DNA from: JBOHCT01 sp050699055
Lineage (GTDB): Bacteria; Actinomycetota; Actinomycetes; Streptosporangiales; JBOHCT01
Assembly (NCBI GenBank): GCA_050699055.1
Contig: JBOHCT010000022.1
Span: forward strand, 1 to 33,763
DNA length: 33,763 nucleotides
Reading direction: 5' to 3'
The notes under the pieces were generated by a model. That model saw nothing but the letters and a program-made list of their open reading frames with translations. It did not search any database and was not told where the DNA came from. Positions 1 to 7,512 of the stretch are shown one piece after another. Every line of letters starts with the position of its first letter. Position 1 is the stretch's first letter. The position numbers and the translations under genes were made by a program.

Positions 1-501
1 CCCGTCCCGCGTTCCGGGGCCCGCCCCGGCAACGTCGTCGCGGTGGCGGGGCGGCTCGGCTGGTCCGCTGCCGGCCAGGCCGTCCTGTCCAGGGGCTTCG
101 GTACCCCCAAGGCGCTGGTGACGGCCCACCGGCGACCCGTACCTCCGTACCCCGCGGGCCCAGTCGCCGCCGAGCTCGGCGCGACCGCGATGTGCGACGT
201 GAGCGACGGGCTGGTCCAGGACCTCGGCCACATCGCGGCGGCGAGTGGAGTTCGCGTCGAGCTCGACACCTCCGCCCTGCCCGTGGCCGAGGCGCTCGCC
301 CAGGTCGGGGCGGCGTTCGGAGGCGATCCCCTGCGTTGGGTGCTCGCCGGGGGAGAGGACCATGCCCTCGTCGCTACGTTCCCGGACGGTACCGCGCTCG
401 GTGAGGGGTGGACGCTTATCGGCAAGGTGGGTGAGGGCGCGGGGGTGGTCGTCGACGGCAGGCCGTACGGGGACGACGGGGGCTGGGACCACTTCCGGTG
501 A
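1..501 (+). CDS. thiL: Thiamine-monophosphate kinase, C-terminal part (5' end outside window)
   Basis: ThiL phosphorylates thiamine monophosphate to thiamine pyrophosphate in the cytoplasm, the last step of cofactor synthesis. The reading frame is open from base 1, so the gene starts upstream of the window; 166 codons remain. Visible family features are RSGARPG followed by VAGRLGWSAAG, an AHRRP segment, the DVSDGL nucleotide/metal-binding motif about two-fifths into the fragment, and the AGGEDHALVATF segment near the end. It ends at TGA 499-501. A bidirectional hairpin follows, then the convergent MFS gene. Another thiamine gene, thiD, lies 2 kb downstream, with the exporter/regulator pair between them. 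Identification is by recognised family motifs and is secure; only the start is unknown. Confidence 0.93.
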   Translation, partial: PVPRSGARPGNVVAVAGRLGWSAAGQAVLSRGFGTPKALVTAHRRPVPPYPAGPVAAELGATAMCDVSDGLVQDLGHIAAASGVRVELDTSALPVAEALAQVGAAFGGDPLRWVLAGGEDHALVATFPDGTALGEGWTLIGKVGEGAGVVVDGRPYGDDGGWDHFR

Positions 502-507
502 CGCAGA

Positions 508-539
508 CCTTGCTGGTGCACCTCACGGTGCCCGCAAGG
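508..539. terminator. Bidirectional hairpin between thiL and the MFS gene
   Basis: CCTTGC at 508-513 pairs with GCAAGG at 534-539, and the inner arms GG(T)GCACC and GGTGCCC extend the stem to about 13 bp with one bulged T and a 3-4 nt loop. It lies in the 56-bp gap between two convergent stop codons, as expected for a shared terminator. There is no long T-tract. Confidence 0.55.
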
Positions 540-557
540 AGGGCCACAAACAGGGTC

Positions 558-1859
558 TCAGAGCGTGGCGGCCGCCGTCGCCTCCGCGGGATCCGTGGGC
601 AACTCGCGGAGGCGGCGTAGCGGTGAGAGCAGCACCGGAAGGAAGGCGAGGCTGGCGCCCGCCGTGGCGACCCACAGCGTCGGGCGTACCCCGATGAGGG
701 AGCCGAGCGCCCCGCCGACGGCGCCGCCGAGAGGCATCGTCCCCCAGACAAGGAAGCGCATCGTCGCGTTCATCCGGCCGAGCATGCGTTCAGGACAGAG
801 CCGCTGCCGGAAGCTGACCTGCGTCACGTTGTAGACCGCGCCGCCGACGGCGACCATGAAGAAGCCGGCGCCGGCGAGCCACAGCCGCCAGCCGTTCGCC
901 GCGAGCGGGATGAGCAGGCCGAAGGGGGTCGAGAGCCCGACGCTCATCCAGATCGCCGGTCCCTGACCGAGCCAGAGCGCGACGCGGCGGGCGACCGCCG
1001 CTCCCGCCACTCCGCCCAGGCCCGCGATCGTGAAGAACAGGCCGACCGTACCGGCGGGAAGGGCGAGCCCGCGGGCGAGCAGCACGATCACCATGGCTTG
1101 GACCATGGTGGAGCAGAAGTTGTGCGAGCCGGTGCACGCGGCGATCGCGCGCAGCAGCCGGTGGCCGAGCACGAACCGCAGGCCTTCGAGGACCTCCCGG
1201 CGGAGGTCGCGACGCTCGGGGCGTGGCGGCTTCGGCTCTCGGCCGCGGATCAGGCCGACGCAGCCGCTGGAGGACAGGAAGCTCGCGGTCACCATGAGGA
1301 ACATGAGCGGCACCGAGATCACCTGCGCGATCAGCCCGCCGAGTCCCGGCCCGGAGACGTCAGCTACGGAGTGTGACGCCTGCATCTTGGCGTTGCCGTC
1401 GACGAGCCGTTCCCTGCCCACGACGTGCGGCAGGTAGCTTTGGTCGGCCACGTCGAAGAACACGGTGAGGATGCCGACGCCGATCGCGACCGCGTACAGC
1501 TGGGCGAGGGTGAGAGCGCCCAGCGCGGCCGCCAGGGGGAGCGAGCCGAGCAGCAACCCACGCCCGAGGTCGCCCAGGATCAGCACGCCCCGACGTCGCA
1601 CGCGGTCCACCCACGCCCCGACGGGCAGGCCGACGACGAGGAACGCCGCAGTGGCGCAGGTGGTGACCAGACCGACCTGGAGCGGGCCTGCGTGCAGCTC
1701 GGTCACGGCGAGCAGCGGCAGCGCGAACAGGGTGACCTGGGTCGCGAACTGGCTGATCGACACCCCGCCCCAGAGCAGCCGGAAGTCGCGATGGAAGAGC
1801 AAGCTTCTTTGATCGACCACGCCGAAAGCCTGGAGTACCAATTGGGAAAAGTCAATCAT
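558..1859 (-). CDS. MFS transporter (probable drug/metabolite exporter)
   Basis: A 433-residue integral membrane protein of the major facilitator superfamily, of the MFS_3/enterobactin-exporter-like type. The N-terminal part reads DFRLLWGGVSISQFATQ, typical of this subfamily, and about 10-12 hydrophobic segments follow. The loop after the second helix has WVDRVRRRGVLILGD, a variant of the MFS signature D-R-x-x-R-R. The open frame extends to 2039, but the ATG at 1859 (MIDFSQ) is chosen because the upstream stretch is polar, lacks family character and would overlap the divergent regulator. It is transcribed away from the winged-helix gene, which is probably its local regulator. Substrate unknown. 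An exporter here is not part of the conserved gene order I know for this region, so it may be an accessory insertion. Confidence 0.85.
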   Translation of the reverse strand: MIDFSQLVLQAFGVVDQRSLLFHRDFRLLWGGVSISQFATQVTLFALPLLAVTELHAGPLQVGLVTTCATAAFLVVGLPVGAWVDRVRRRGVLILGDLGRGLLLGSLPLAAALGALTLAQLYAVAIGVGILTVFFDVADQSYLPHVVGRERLVDGNAKMQASHSVADVSGPGLGGLIAQVISVPLMFLMVTASFLSSSGCVGLIRGREPKPPRPERRDLRREVLEGLRFVLGHRLLRAIAACTGSHNFCSTMVQAMVIVLLARGLALPAGTVGLFFTIAGLGGVAGAAVARRVALWLGQGPAIWMSVGLSTPFGLLIPLAANGWRLWLAGAGFFMVAVGGAVYNVTQVSFRQRLCPERMLGRMNATMRFLVWGTMPLGGAVGGALGSLIGVRPTLWVATAGASLAFLPVLLSPLRRLRELPTDPAEATAAATL

Positions 1860-1889
1860 GGGCGCCTGGGTCGGTGTGGATCTCGGGCC

Positions 1890-1895
1890 TAGGGT
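1890..1895 (+). promoter_or_regulatory. -10 hexamer TAGGGT, leaderless start
   Basis: TAGGGT matches the actinobacterial TANNNT -10 element and ends 7 nt before the GTG at 1903, the spacing expected when the transcript starts at the start codon. It lies in the 43-bp gap between divergent genes, so regulator and exporter promoters must overlap or interleave. Confidence 0.45.
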
Positions 1896-1902
1896 GTGTG
1901 GC

Positions 1903-2436
1903 GTGAGTGCCGCCCAACCGTACCCGGAGCCTCCCTCGTCACGGCGGAGGCCCGCCACCGAGGCGGAGGCGCGCGCGCTGGCCTCCGCGACCCGGCTGCG
2001 CATCCTTCGCGTGTGCCTCGGCCAGGCGCTGACCAACAAGGAGATCGCGGAACGGCTCGGCCGTAACCCCGGCTCGGTGCTGCATCACGTCCGCCGCCTC
2101 GTGGAGACCGGGTTCCTCGCCGCGGAGCCGGAACGTCCCGGTCCCCGGGGGTCCCGCGAGGTGCCGTACCGCGCGACGGGGAAGTCGTGGACGCTCGACG
2201 TGCACGACCGGCGGCCCGCTCACCAGGCGATGCTCGACGCCTTCCTGGAAGAGGTACAGGGGGCCGACGCGGGGGAGACGATCCTGGCGCGGCTCGGGGT
2301 GAGGTTCAGCGACGCCGAGCGCGAGGAGTTCCTCGAGCGCGTACAGGCCATCCTCGACGAGTACGCGGACCGGCCCTCGACAGTTGGTGGCACGCCCTAC
2401 TCCGTGTTCTTCGCCTTCCACCGCGACCGCCGCTGA
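1903..2436 (+). CDS. ArsR-like winged-helix transcriptional regulator
   Basis: A 177-residue DNA-binding protein. Residues about 22-75 form a winged helix-turn-helix: SATRLRILRVCLGQALTNKE, then IAERLGRNPGSVLHHVRRL as the recognition helix region, then a wing with PGPRGSREVPYRAT. The C-terminal half is helical and probably the dimerisation or sensing part (EEVQGADAGETILARLGVRF). This architecture is common in actinobacteria beside MFS exporters and often controls the divergent transporter. An upstream in-frame ATG at 1858 overlaps the MFS start codon on the other strand; GTG 1903 is preferred because a -10 hexamer sits 7 nt before it. There is no obvious metal-binding cysteine pair, so the ligand is not predictable. 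Confidence 0.82.
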   Translation: MSAAQPYPEPPSSRRRPATEAEARALASATRLRILRVCLGQALTNKEIAERLGRNPGSVLHHVRRLVETGFLAAEPERPGPRGSREVPYRATGKSWTLDVHDRRPAHQAMLDAFLEEVQGADAGETILARLGVRFSDAEREEFLERVQAILDEYADRPSTVGGTPYSVFFAFHRDRR

Positions 2437-2466
2437 CAGGGCGCCCGGTCCGGGTTGTCTGAGCGC

Positions 2467-2486
2467 ACGCGCCGCCGGCGGCGCGT
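2467..2486. terminator. 20-bp perfect palindrome after the regulator gene
   Basis: ACGCGCCGCC is followed directly by its reverse complement GGCGGCGCGT, giving a very stable GC hairpin 30 bp after the regulator stop codon and upstream of the thiD promoter. The following bases (TCCTTC) are only weakly U-rich. A terminator is the simplest reading. Confidence 0.5.
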
Positions 2487-2527
2487 TCCTTCGGACACAT
2501 GCGTCGTGGCCTGACGCGAGCGCTCAA

Positions 2528-2533
2528 TAGGAT
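2528..2533 (+). promoter_or_regulatory. -10 hexamer TAGGAT of thiD, leaderless start
   Basis: TAGGAT fits TANNNT and ends 6 nt before ATG 2540. No TPP-riboswitch core is visible in the short space between 2437 and 2539. Confidence 0.45.
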
Positions 2534-2539
2534 GCCCCT

Positions 2540-3337
2540 ATGAGCCAGACCCCGCGGCGCGTGCTGACGATCGCCGGTTCCGACTCCGGGGGCGGCGCCG
2601 GGATCCAGGCCGACCTCAAGACCATGTTCGCGCTGGGCGTGCACGGCATGAGCGTCATCGCCGCGGTGACCGCGCAGAACTCCCTCGGTGTCCAGGGCTA
2701 CTGGGAGCTGCCGCCGGAGGCCGTCCGTGCCCAGCTCGAATCCGTACTGTCCGACATTGGAGTCGACGCGGTGAAGACCGGCATGCTGGCTTCCACTCAG
2801 CTCGTCGAGGCCGTCTCCGGCGTACTCGAACGCGTCGATGCTCCCCTCGTCGTCGACCCCGTCGGCGTCTCCAAGCACGGCGACTCGCTGCTGGCTTCTG
2901 ATGCCGTGCGCGCCGTGAAGGAGCGCCTGATCCCGCTCGCCACGGTCGTGACCCCGAACCTGTGGGAGGTCGGCCAGCTCACCGGGGTCAAGGTGCTGGA
3001 GGAGGGTCGGCTGCGCGAAGCCGCCGAGGCAGTGCGGGCCCTGGGCCCCCGTTGGGCGCTCGTCAAGGGCGGGCATCTCGCGGGCGACCCGGTCGACCTG
3101 CTCTTCGACGGTGAACACGAGTACCGCTTTCCGTCCCGGAGGCTCGACAGGGTGCACACCCACGGCACCGGCTGCACGCTGGCGTCTGCCGTCGCGTCGC
3201 GGCTGGCCCTCGGCGATGACATGATCCACGCCGTGGGGTACGCCAAGGAGTATGTGACCGCCGCTATCGAAGCGGGCTTCCCGCTCGGGTCCGGTATCGG
3301 CCCGGTCGATCACGCCTGGCGGCGGCGCGAGGCGTGA
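2540..3337 (+). CDS. thiD: Hydroxymethylpyrimidine (phosphate) kinase
   Basis: ThiD phosphorylates 4-amino-5-hydroxymethyl-2-methylpyrimidine and its monophosphate to the diphosphate used in thiamine assembly. The 265-residue length is typical. Seen in order: the N-terminal TIAGSDSGGGAGIQADLKT substrate-binding segment (residues about 10-28), HGMSVIAAVTAQNS, VKTGML, the VDPVGVSKHGDSLL segment, TPNLWEVGQLTG, and the C-terminal ribokinase-fold anion-hole motif HGTGCTLASA. The ATG start sits just after a -10 hexamer, so the mRNA is probably leaderless. The C-terminal thiamine phosphate synthase fusion found in some homologues is absent. It lies near thiL, in line with a shared pathway, although the two are separated by the exporter/regulator pair. 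Confidence 0.95.
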   Translation: MSQTPRRVLTIAGSDSGGGAGIQADLKTMFALGVHGMSVIAAVTAQNSLGVQGYWELPPEAVRAQLESVLSDIGVDAVKTGMLASTQLVEAVSGVLERVDAPLVVDPVGVSKHGDSLLASDAVRAVKERLIPLATVVTPNLWEVGQLTGVKVLEEGRLREAAEAVRALGPRWALVKGGHLAGDPVDLLFDGEHEYRFPSRRLDRVHTHGTGCTLASAVASRLALGDDMIHAVGYAKEYVTAAIEAGFPLGSGIGPVDHAWRRREA

Positions 3338-3370
3338 CCGGACTCTTCGATACCTCTTAACGATCATGCT

Positions 3371-3437
3371 TCCCTCCCAAGAGGCAGTGAGAACGGGCAT
3401 CTCGGGCCCGGTGATGGCAACCTGAAAGGAGAGGGAG
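3371..3437 (+). promoter_or_regulatory. Foldable leader that can mask a Shine-Dalgarno sequence, upstream of the aconitase gene
   Basis: TCCCTC at 3371-3376 is complementary to GAGGGA at 3431-3436, which is part of a strong Shine-Dalgarno run (AAAGGAGAGGGAG, 3425-3437). Inside this helix, CGGGC 3394-3398 pairs with GCCCG 3406-3410 (7-nt loop), and GGT/ACC flank GATGGCA at 3410-3422. The piece GGCCCGGTGATGGCAACC recalls the core of S-box (SAM-I) riboswitches, but the rest of that consensus does not fit well. It may be a divergent riboswitch, another cis-regulatory RNA, or a chance fold. Confidence 0.35.
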
Positions 3438-3440
3438 AAC

Positions 3441-3545
3441 GTGATCACCGATCGGGTCGGCACCCGTTCTGGTCCCGCGCCGACATGGGTAGGACATCGG
3501 TCGGGAAGGGAGTTTCCATGGGCTATAACGTCGCGCAGAAGCTGA
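3441..3545 (+). CDS. Possible 34-residue upstream ORF overlapping the aconitase start
   Basis: GTG 3441 follows the strongest Shine-Dalgarno sequence in this part of the window (AAAGGAG ending 9 nt, GGGAG ending 3 nt before the start). The frame runs 34 codons and stops at TGA 3543-3545, overlapping the first codons of the aconitase gene in another frame. The peptide is basic and resembles no family I know. Its position beneath a foldable leader suggests a leader peptide that couples or competes with aconitase translation. It could also be a fortuitous ORF. Confidence 0.3.
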   Translation: MITDRVGTRSGPAPTWVGHRSGREFPWAITSRRS

Positions 3546-5473
3546 TCTCCTCGCATCTCGTCGCCGGCGAGATGACCGCCGGTGCGGAGGTCGGGCTGCG
3601 CATCGACCAGACACTCACGCAGGACGCCACTGGCACCATGGTCATGCTCGAGCTCGAGGCGCTCGGGCTCGACCGGGTGCGAACAGAGGTGTCGGCGCAG
3701 TACGTCGACCACAACCTGCTGCAGACCGACGAGCGCAACATGGCCGACCACCTGTTCCTGCGCTCGGCGTGCCAGCGTTTCGGGCTGTGGTATTCCAAGG
3801 CCGGCAACGGCGTGTCCCACCCCACGCACATGCAGCGCTTCGGGATCCCGGGGACGACGATGGTCGGCTCCGACTCCCACACCCCCGCCGCCGGGTCGCT
3901 CGGCATGCTCGCGATCGGTGTGGGTGGGCTCGAGGTCGCGATGGCCATGGTCGGCGAGCCGCTCTATATCAAGATGCCCGAAATTTGGGGGGTACGGCTG
4001 ACCGGCGAGCTGCCGCCGTGGGTGAGCGCGAAGGACGCCGTCCTCGAGATGTTGCGGCGCCACGACGTGAAGGGCGGCGTCGGGCGGATCGTCGAGTACT
4101 ACGGGCCGGGCCTCGCGAACCTCACCGCGATGGACCGCCACGTCATCGCGAACATGGGCGCGGAGCTCGGCGCGACGACCACGGTGTTCCCCGCGGACGA
4201 CAAGGTACGGGATTTCCTGCGCACCGAGGAGCGCGAGGACGACTTCGTGGCGCTGCTCGCCGACGGGGACGCGGGGTACGACGTCCGCGATGAGATCGAC
4301 CTGTCCTCGCTCGAGCCGCTCATCGCGAGACCCAGCTCGCCAGGCCACGTCGTACCGGTCCGTGAGGTCGCGGGCGAAGACGTCAGCCAGGTCGTCGTCG
4401 GCTCGTCGGCCAATCCCGGCCTGCGCGACTTCGCTATCGTCGCCGCCATCGTGAAGGGCCAGCAGGCCCACCCGAAGGTTTCCCTCGACGTCAATCCCAC
4501 GTCACGGCAGATCCTCCAGGACCTCACCAAGATGGGCGGCACCCTCGGCCTGATCCAGGCCGGCGCGCGCATCCACCAGTCGGGGTGCATGGGCTGCATC
4601 GGCATGGGGCAGGCGCCGGCCATCGGCCGCAACAGCCTGCGTACGTTCCCGCGGAACTTTCCAGGGCGGTCGGGGACGAAGGAGGACTCGGTCTGGCTCT
4701 GCTCGCCGGAGACCGCGGCGGCCGCGGCGCTGATGGGCGAGATCATCGACCCACGCGACCTCTCGGAAAAGCTCGGCATCGACTGGCCGGAGATCGAGCT
4801 GCCCGAGCGGTCCAGCGTCAACACGGGGATGCTGGAACCTCCCCTGTCGCTCGAGGAGGCGCGTACGATCGAACTGGTCAAGGCCCCCAGCATCGGGTCC
4901 CTGCCAGACCTCGATCCGTTGCCCGACGAGATCCGGGCACCGGTGGCGATCAAGGCACAGGACAACATCTCCACCGACGAGATCCTCCCGGCCGGAGCGC
5001 GGGCGCTGCCGTTCCGCAGCAACATCGCGAAGATCGCCGACTTCGCCTTCGAGCAGGTCGACGAGGGGTACGTGGAACGCGTCCGGGAGACCCAGCACTC
5101 CAGCGGGCACGTCATCGTCGGCGGCGTCAACTACGGCCAGGGTTCCTCACGCGAGCACGCGGCTATCGCGCCTCGATACTTGGGACTGCGCATGGTGATC
5201 GCCAAGTCGTTCGCCCGCATCCACTGGGAGAACCTCGTGAACTTCGGCGTCCTGCCCGTGGTGTTCGCCGACGAGAGCGACTACGACCGCATTGATCGAG
5301 GGGACGAGATCGCTGTCGAGAGACTTCGCGACGCGCTCGTGACGGGGGAGGAGCTGACGCTGCGCGACGTCACGAAGGGACACACGTTCGTCGTGCGTCA
5401 TCTCCTGTCGGACCGACAGGTGAACATGGTGCTCGCCGGGGGACAGATCCCGTTGCTCAAAGCCCCTTCGTGA
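3518..5473 (+). CDS. Aconitate hydratase, Aquifex-type family
   Basis: Interconverts citrate and isocitrate in the TCA cycle using a [4Fe-4S] cluster. At 651 residues it matches the shorter aconitase family first defined from Aquifex and not the roughly 900-residue AcnA type. The catalytic domain comes first: SHLVAGEMTAGAEVGLRIDQ, GSDSHTPAAGSLGMLAIGVG near residue 117, then NPTSRQ. The cluster region has GCMGCIGMGQ (Cys357 and Cys360) and a further LCSPET (Cys395). The usual first-cluster SCTNS motif is replaced by GSSAN at 295-299. The swivel domain follows at about residue 480 (QDNISTDEILPAG) and contains GGVNYGQGSSREHAA. ATG 3518 is chosen over ATG 3485 because AAGGGAG ends 5 nt upstream. 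It faces rpmB convergently across 17 bp. Confidence 0.88.
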   Translation: MGYNVAQKLISSHLVAGEMTAGAEVGLRIDQTLTQDATGTMVMLELEALGLDRVRTEVSAQYVDHNLLQTDERNMADHLFLRSACQRFGLWYSKAGNGVSHPTHMQRFGIPGTTMVGSDSHTPAAGSLGMLAIGVGGLEVAMAMVGEPLYIKMPEIWGVRLTGELPPWVSAKDAVLEMLRRHDVKGGVGRIVEYYGPGLANLTAMDRHVIANMGAELGATTTVFPADDKVRDFLRTEEREDDFVALLADGDAGYDVRDEIDLSSLEPLIARPSSPGHVVPVREVAGEDVSQVVVGSSANPGLRDFAIVAAIVKGQQAHPKVSLDVNPTSRQILQDLTKMGGTLGLIQAGARIHQSGCMGCIGMGQAPAIGRNSLRTFPRNFPGRSGTKEDSVWLCSPETAAAAALMGEIIDPRDLSEKLGIDWPEIELPERSSVNTGMLEPPLSLEEARTIELVKAPSIGSLPDLDPLPDEIRAPVAIKAQDNISTDEILPAGARALPFRSNIAKIADFAFEQVDEGYVERVRETQHSSGHVIVGGVNYGQGSSREHAAIAPRYLGLRMVIAKSFARIHWENLVNFGVLPVVFADESDYDRIDRGDEIAVERLRDALVTGEELTLRDVTKGHTFVVRHLLSDRQVNMVLAGGQIPLLKAPS

Positions 5474-5490
5474 ACCTCGCGGCCCTCGGG

Positions 5491-5676
5491 CTAGGGGGCT
5501 ACCTTGCCTGCCTTGATGCAGGATGTGCACACGTTGAGCCGTTTGCGGGCGCCGCCGACCCGTACGCGGACCGCCTGGATGTTGGGGTTGAAGCGTCGGC
5601 GGGTGCGGCGGTGAGAGTGCGAGATGTTGTTGCCGAACCCGGGACGCTTGCCGCAGACGTCGCAGACGGATGCCAC
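5491..5676 (-). CDS. rpmB: 50S ribosomal protein L28
   Basis: A 61-residue ribosomal protein of the large subunit. It has the L28 N-terminus (CDVCGKRPGFGNNISHSHRR), a basic centre with RRRFNPNIQ, and a second cysteine pair (VCTSCIKAGKV). The CxxC pairs mark the zinc-binding C+ form. The ATG is preceded on the minus strand by GGGAG about 9 nt upstream. It is transcribed divergently from the DhaL-type gene and convergently to aconitase, as a single-gene unit. Actinobacteria often carry a second, zinc-independent L28 used in zinc starvation; this copy is the zinc-containing one. Confidence 0.96.
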   Translation of the reverse strand: MASVCDVCGKRPGFGNNISHSHRRTRRRFNPNIQAVRVRVGGARKRLNVCTSCIKAGKVAP

Positions 5677-5720
5677 GGAAACTCCCTATAACGGTGACCG
5701 ATCGCGTGGAACAGGCATTG

Positions 5721-5726
5721 AGGCTA
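5721..5726 (-). promoter_or_regulatory. Candidate -10 hexamer of rpmB
   Basis: On the minus strand the bases read TAGCCT, matching TANNNT, 44 bp before the rpmB start codon. No clear -35 element is seen. Confidence 0.35.
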
Positions 5727-5761
5727 TCCGACGCCGGTCGTCGGCCGCCAATCGGTGCCTC

Positions 5762-5793
5762 TGTCGTGGGGTTGTCGTGGGGTTGTCGTGGGT
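5762..5793 (+). repeat. Three tandem 11-bp repeats (TGTCGTGGGGT)
   Basis: Units at 5762-5772 and 5773-5783 are identical; the third (5784-5793) lacks one G. The repeat period is about one helical turn, and the array lies directly upstream of a TACGCT -10 candidate for the DhaL-type gene, between divergent genes. Confidence 0.8.
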
Positions 5794-5809
5794 TGTCTCC
5801 CCGTGGCGC

Positions 5810-5815
5810 TACGCT
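5810..5815 (+). promoter_or_regulatory. Candidate -10 hexamer TACGCT
   Basis: TACGCT fits TANNNT and lies about 95 bp before the GTG at 5911. The upstream 11-bp repeats place TTGTC boxes nearby, but none is at ideal -35 spacing. Confidence 0.3.
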
Positions 5816-5910
5816 GCGACCGGCCCGGCAGACGGCTCAGGGGGCGGGCCATGGCCTGACCTCCCATGCCGGCCCTGACCGGCCCGGGCCGGCGACGACA
5901 GGAGGGGAGC

Positions 5911-7512
5911 GTGCTCGAGACCCTCGACGCCGAGGCGGTCCGCCGGTGGTGCCACGCCGCGGCCGACGTGCTGGCCGGTGCGCGGGACGAGATCGACGCG
6001 CTCAACATCTTCCCCGTCCCGGACGGGGACACCGGCACCAATCTCCACCTCACTATGGTCGCCGCGGCCAAGGCCGCCGACACCGCTCTCGAGCACGCGC
6101 CGCAGCAGGCCTGGGACGAGGTCACGCGGGCGGTACTGCTCGGGGCGCGGGGCAACTCTGGCGTCATCGTGAGCCAGGTCCTACGCGGTCTCGGTGACGT
6201 ACTCGGGGACGCCCGCCCCTGTCGGGGGACGGCTCTGCGGGAGGGTCTGCGCTACGGCACCGAACTCGCCTACACCGCCGTGGCGCACCCGGTCGAAGGG
6301 ACGGTGCTCTCGGTCGCGCGAGCCGCCTCCGACGCTGCGGGGCGGGTCGCCGACGAGGGCCTCGCGCCGGTGGCACGAGCGGCCGCCGAAGGGGCCCGGG
6401 TCGAGCTTGCCGCCTCCCCGGACCGGCTCGACGTGCTGAGACGCGCCGGGGTGGTGGACGCCGGCGGCGCGGGGTTGTCTCTGATCCTCGACGCTCTCCT
6501 CGGTGTCATCACCGGCGAGGAGATCCCCCCTGTGGTCGGGCCGGCATCGCGGCCGCCCGCTCCCGCGGCCCCGTGCTTCCCGGCAGGTGCCGGCTGCGCG
6601 GCGCGGTACGACGGTCCCGCCTACGAAGTCATGTACCTCCTCGACACCGATCGCGGCGGCGCGGACCTTCCCGTCCTTCGGTCGTGCCTCGACTCCCTGG
6701 GCGACTCGCTCGTGGTCGTCGGCGGAGAGGGGCTGTGGAACATCCATGTGCACGTCGACGATCCCGGGGCCGCGCTCGAAGCCGGCCTCGACGCGGGGCG
6801 GCCGCACCGCATTCGGGTCTCCTACCTTCGCGGCGAGTCGCCACCGGAGGTGCGAGGATCGGGTGTCGCCGCCGTCGTGGCCGGTGAAGGGCTCGCTCGC
6901 TTGTTCCGTAACGCGGGTGCGACCCCGGTGCGCCGCGAGCCGGGACACCCGCCGCGAATCGAGGCCGTGCTCGATGCCGTACGCTCCGTTGGCGACGAGG
7001 TGACCCTGTTGCCGGGCGATCGGGGCCTACACCCCATGGCCGAGGTCGTGGCAGAGCGGGCGCGGGCCGAGGGTGTCCACGTCGCCGTTATCCCGACGAG
7101 CTCCTCTGTCCAGGGCCTCGCCGCGTTGGCGGTCCATGATGCGCAGCGGCGTTTCGACGACGACGTGCTCGCGATGACGGCCGCGGCGGGAGCGACGCGG
7201 GCAGCCGAGGTCGTGGTCGCGTCTGGTGCCGCTGTCACCAGCGTCGGCGTGTGCTGGACCGGCGACGTCCTCGGCCTCATCGAGGGCGATGTCACGGTCA
7301 TCGGGTCCGCGGTGGCCGACGTTGCCCGCCAGGTCATAGACCGCATGCTGTCCGGCGGAGGCGAGGTCGTGACCATCATCACGGGCGGACCGGCCCACGC
7401 CGGCGTGGCCGACCGCCTGCGTGCCCACGTGCACCGGACGCGCCCCGACGTGGACACCCTGGCGTACGAGGGGGGAGACGCCGGTGATCCCCTCCAGTTG
7501 GGTGTGGAGTGA
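5911..7512 (+). CDS. DhaL/YloV-type (DAK2 domain) kinase subunit, FakA-like
   Basis: A 533-residue protein with an N-terminal DhaL nucleotide-binding domain (about residues 5-190) and a C-terminal YloV/DAK1-like domain. The DhaL domain shows NIFPVPDGDTGTNLHLTM, whose aspartates bind Mg-ATP, and ARGNSGVIVSQVLRG. In Firmicutes the homologue FakA phosphorylates fatty acids held by FakB (DegV) proteins; the function here is by analogy only. GTG 5911 is chosen because AGGAGGGGAG lies directly upstream; the frame is open further up to 5866. Its stop overlaps the recG start (GTGA), so the two are translationally coupled, an association usual in actinobacteria. Confidence 0.87.
   Translation: MLETLDAEAVRRWCHAAADVLAGARDEIDALNIFPVPDGDTGTNLHLTMVAAAKAADTALEHAPQQAWDEVTRAVLLGARGNSGVIVSQVLRGLGDVLGDARPCRGTALREGLRYGTELAYTAVAHPVEGTVLSVARAASDAAGRVADEGLAPVARAAAEGARVELAASPDRLDVLRRAGVVDAGGAGLSLILDALLGVITGEEIPPVVGPASRPPAPAAPCFPAGAGCAARYDGPAYEVMYLLDTDRGGADLPVLRSCLDSLGDSLVVVGGEGLWNIHVHVDDPGAALEAGLDAGRPHRIRVSYLRGESPPEVRGSGVAAVVAGEGLARLFRNAGATPVRREPGHPPRIEAVLDAVRSVGDEVTLLPGDRGLHPMAEVVAERARAEGVHVAVIPTSSSVQGLAALAVHDAQRRFDDDVLAMTAAAGATRAAEVVVASGAAVTSVGVCWTGDVLGLIEGDVTVIGSAVADVARQVIDRMLSGGGEVVTIITGGPAHAGVADRLRAHVHRTRPDVDTLAYEGGDAGDPLQLGVE

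Noticed and set aside
3371..3437. Canonical SAM-I riboswitch
   Set aside because: Only the GGCCC and GGCAACC-like pieces agree; the kink-turn and pseudoknot parts do not fit and the downstream gene is atypical. Kept only as an unspecified foldable leader.
2306..4471. 721-codon antisense frame across the regulator, thiD and aconitase genes
   Set aside because: It is the mirror of GC-rich codons on the plus strand; it spans three unrelated genes, has no domain pattern, and its composition (Arg, His, Gly, Val) is that of a shadow frame.
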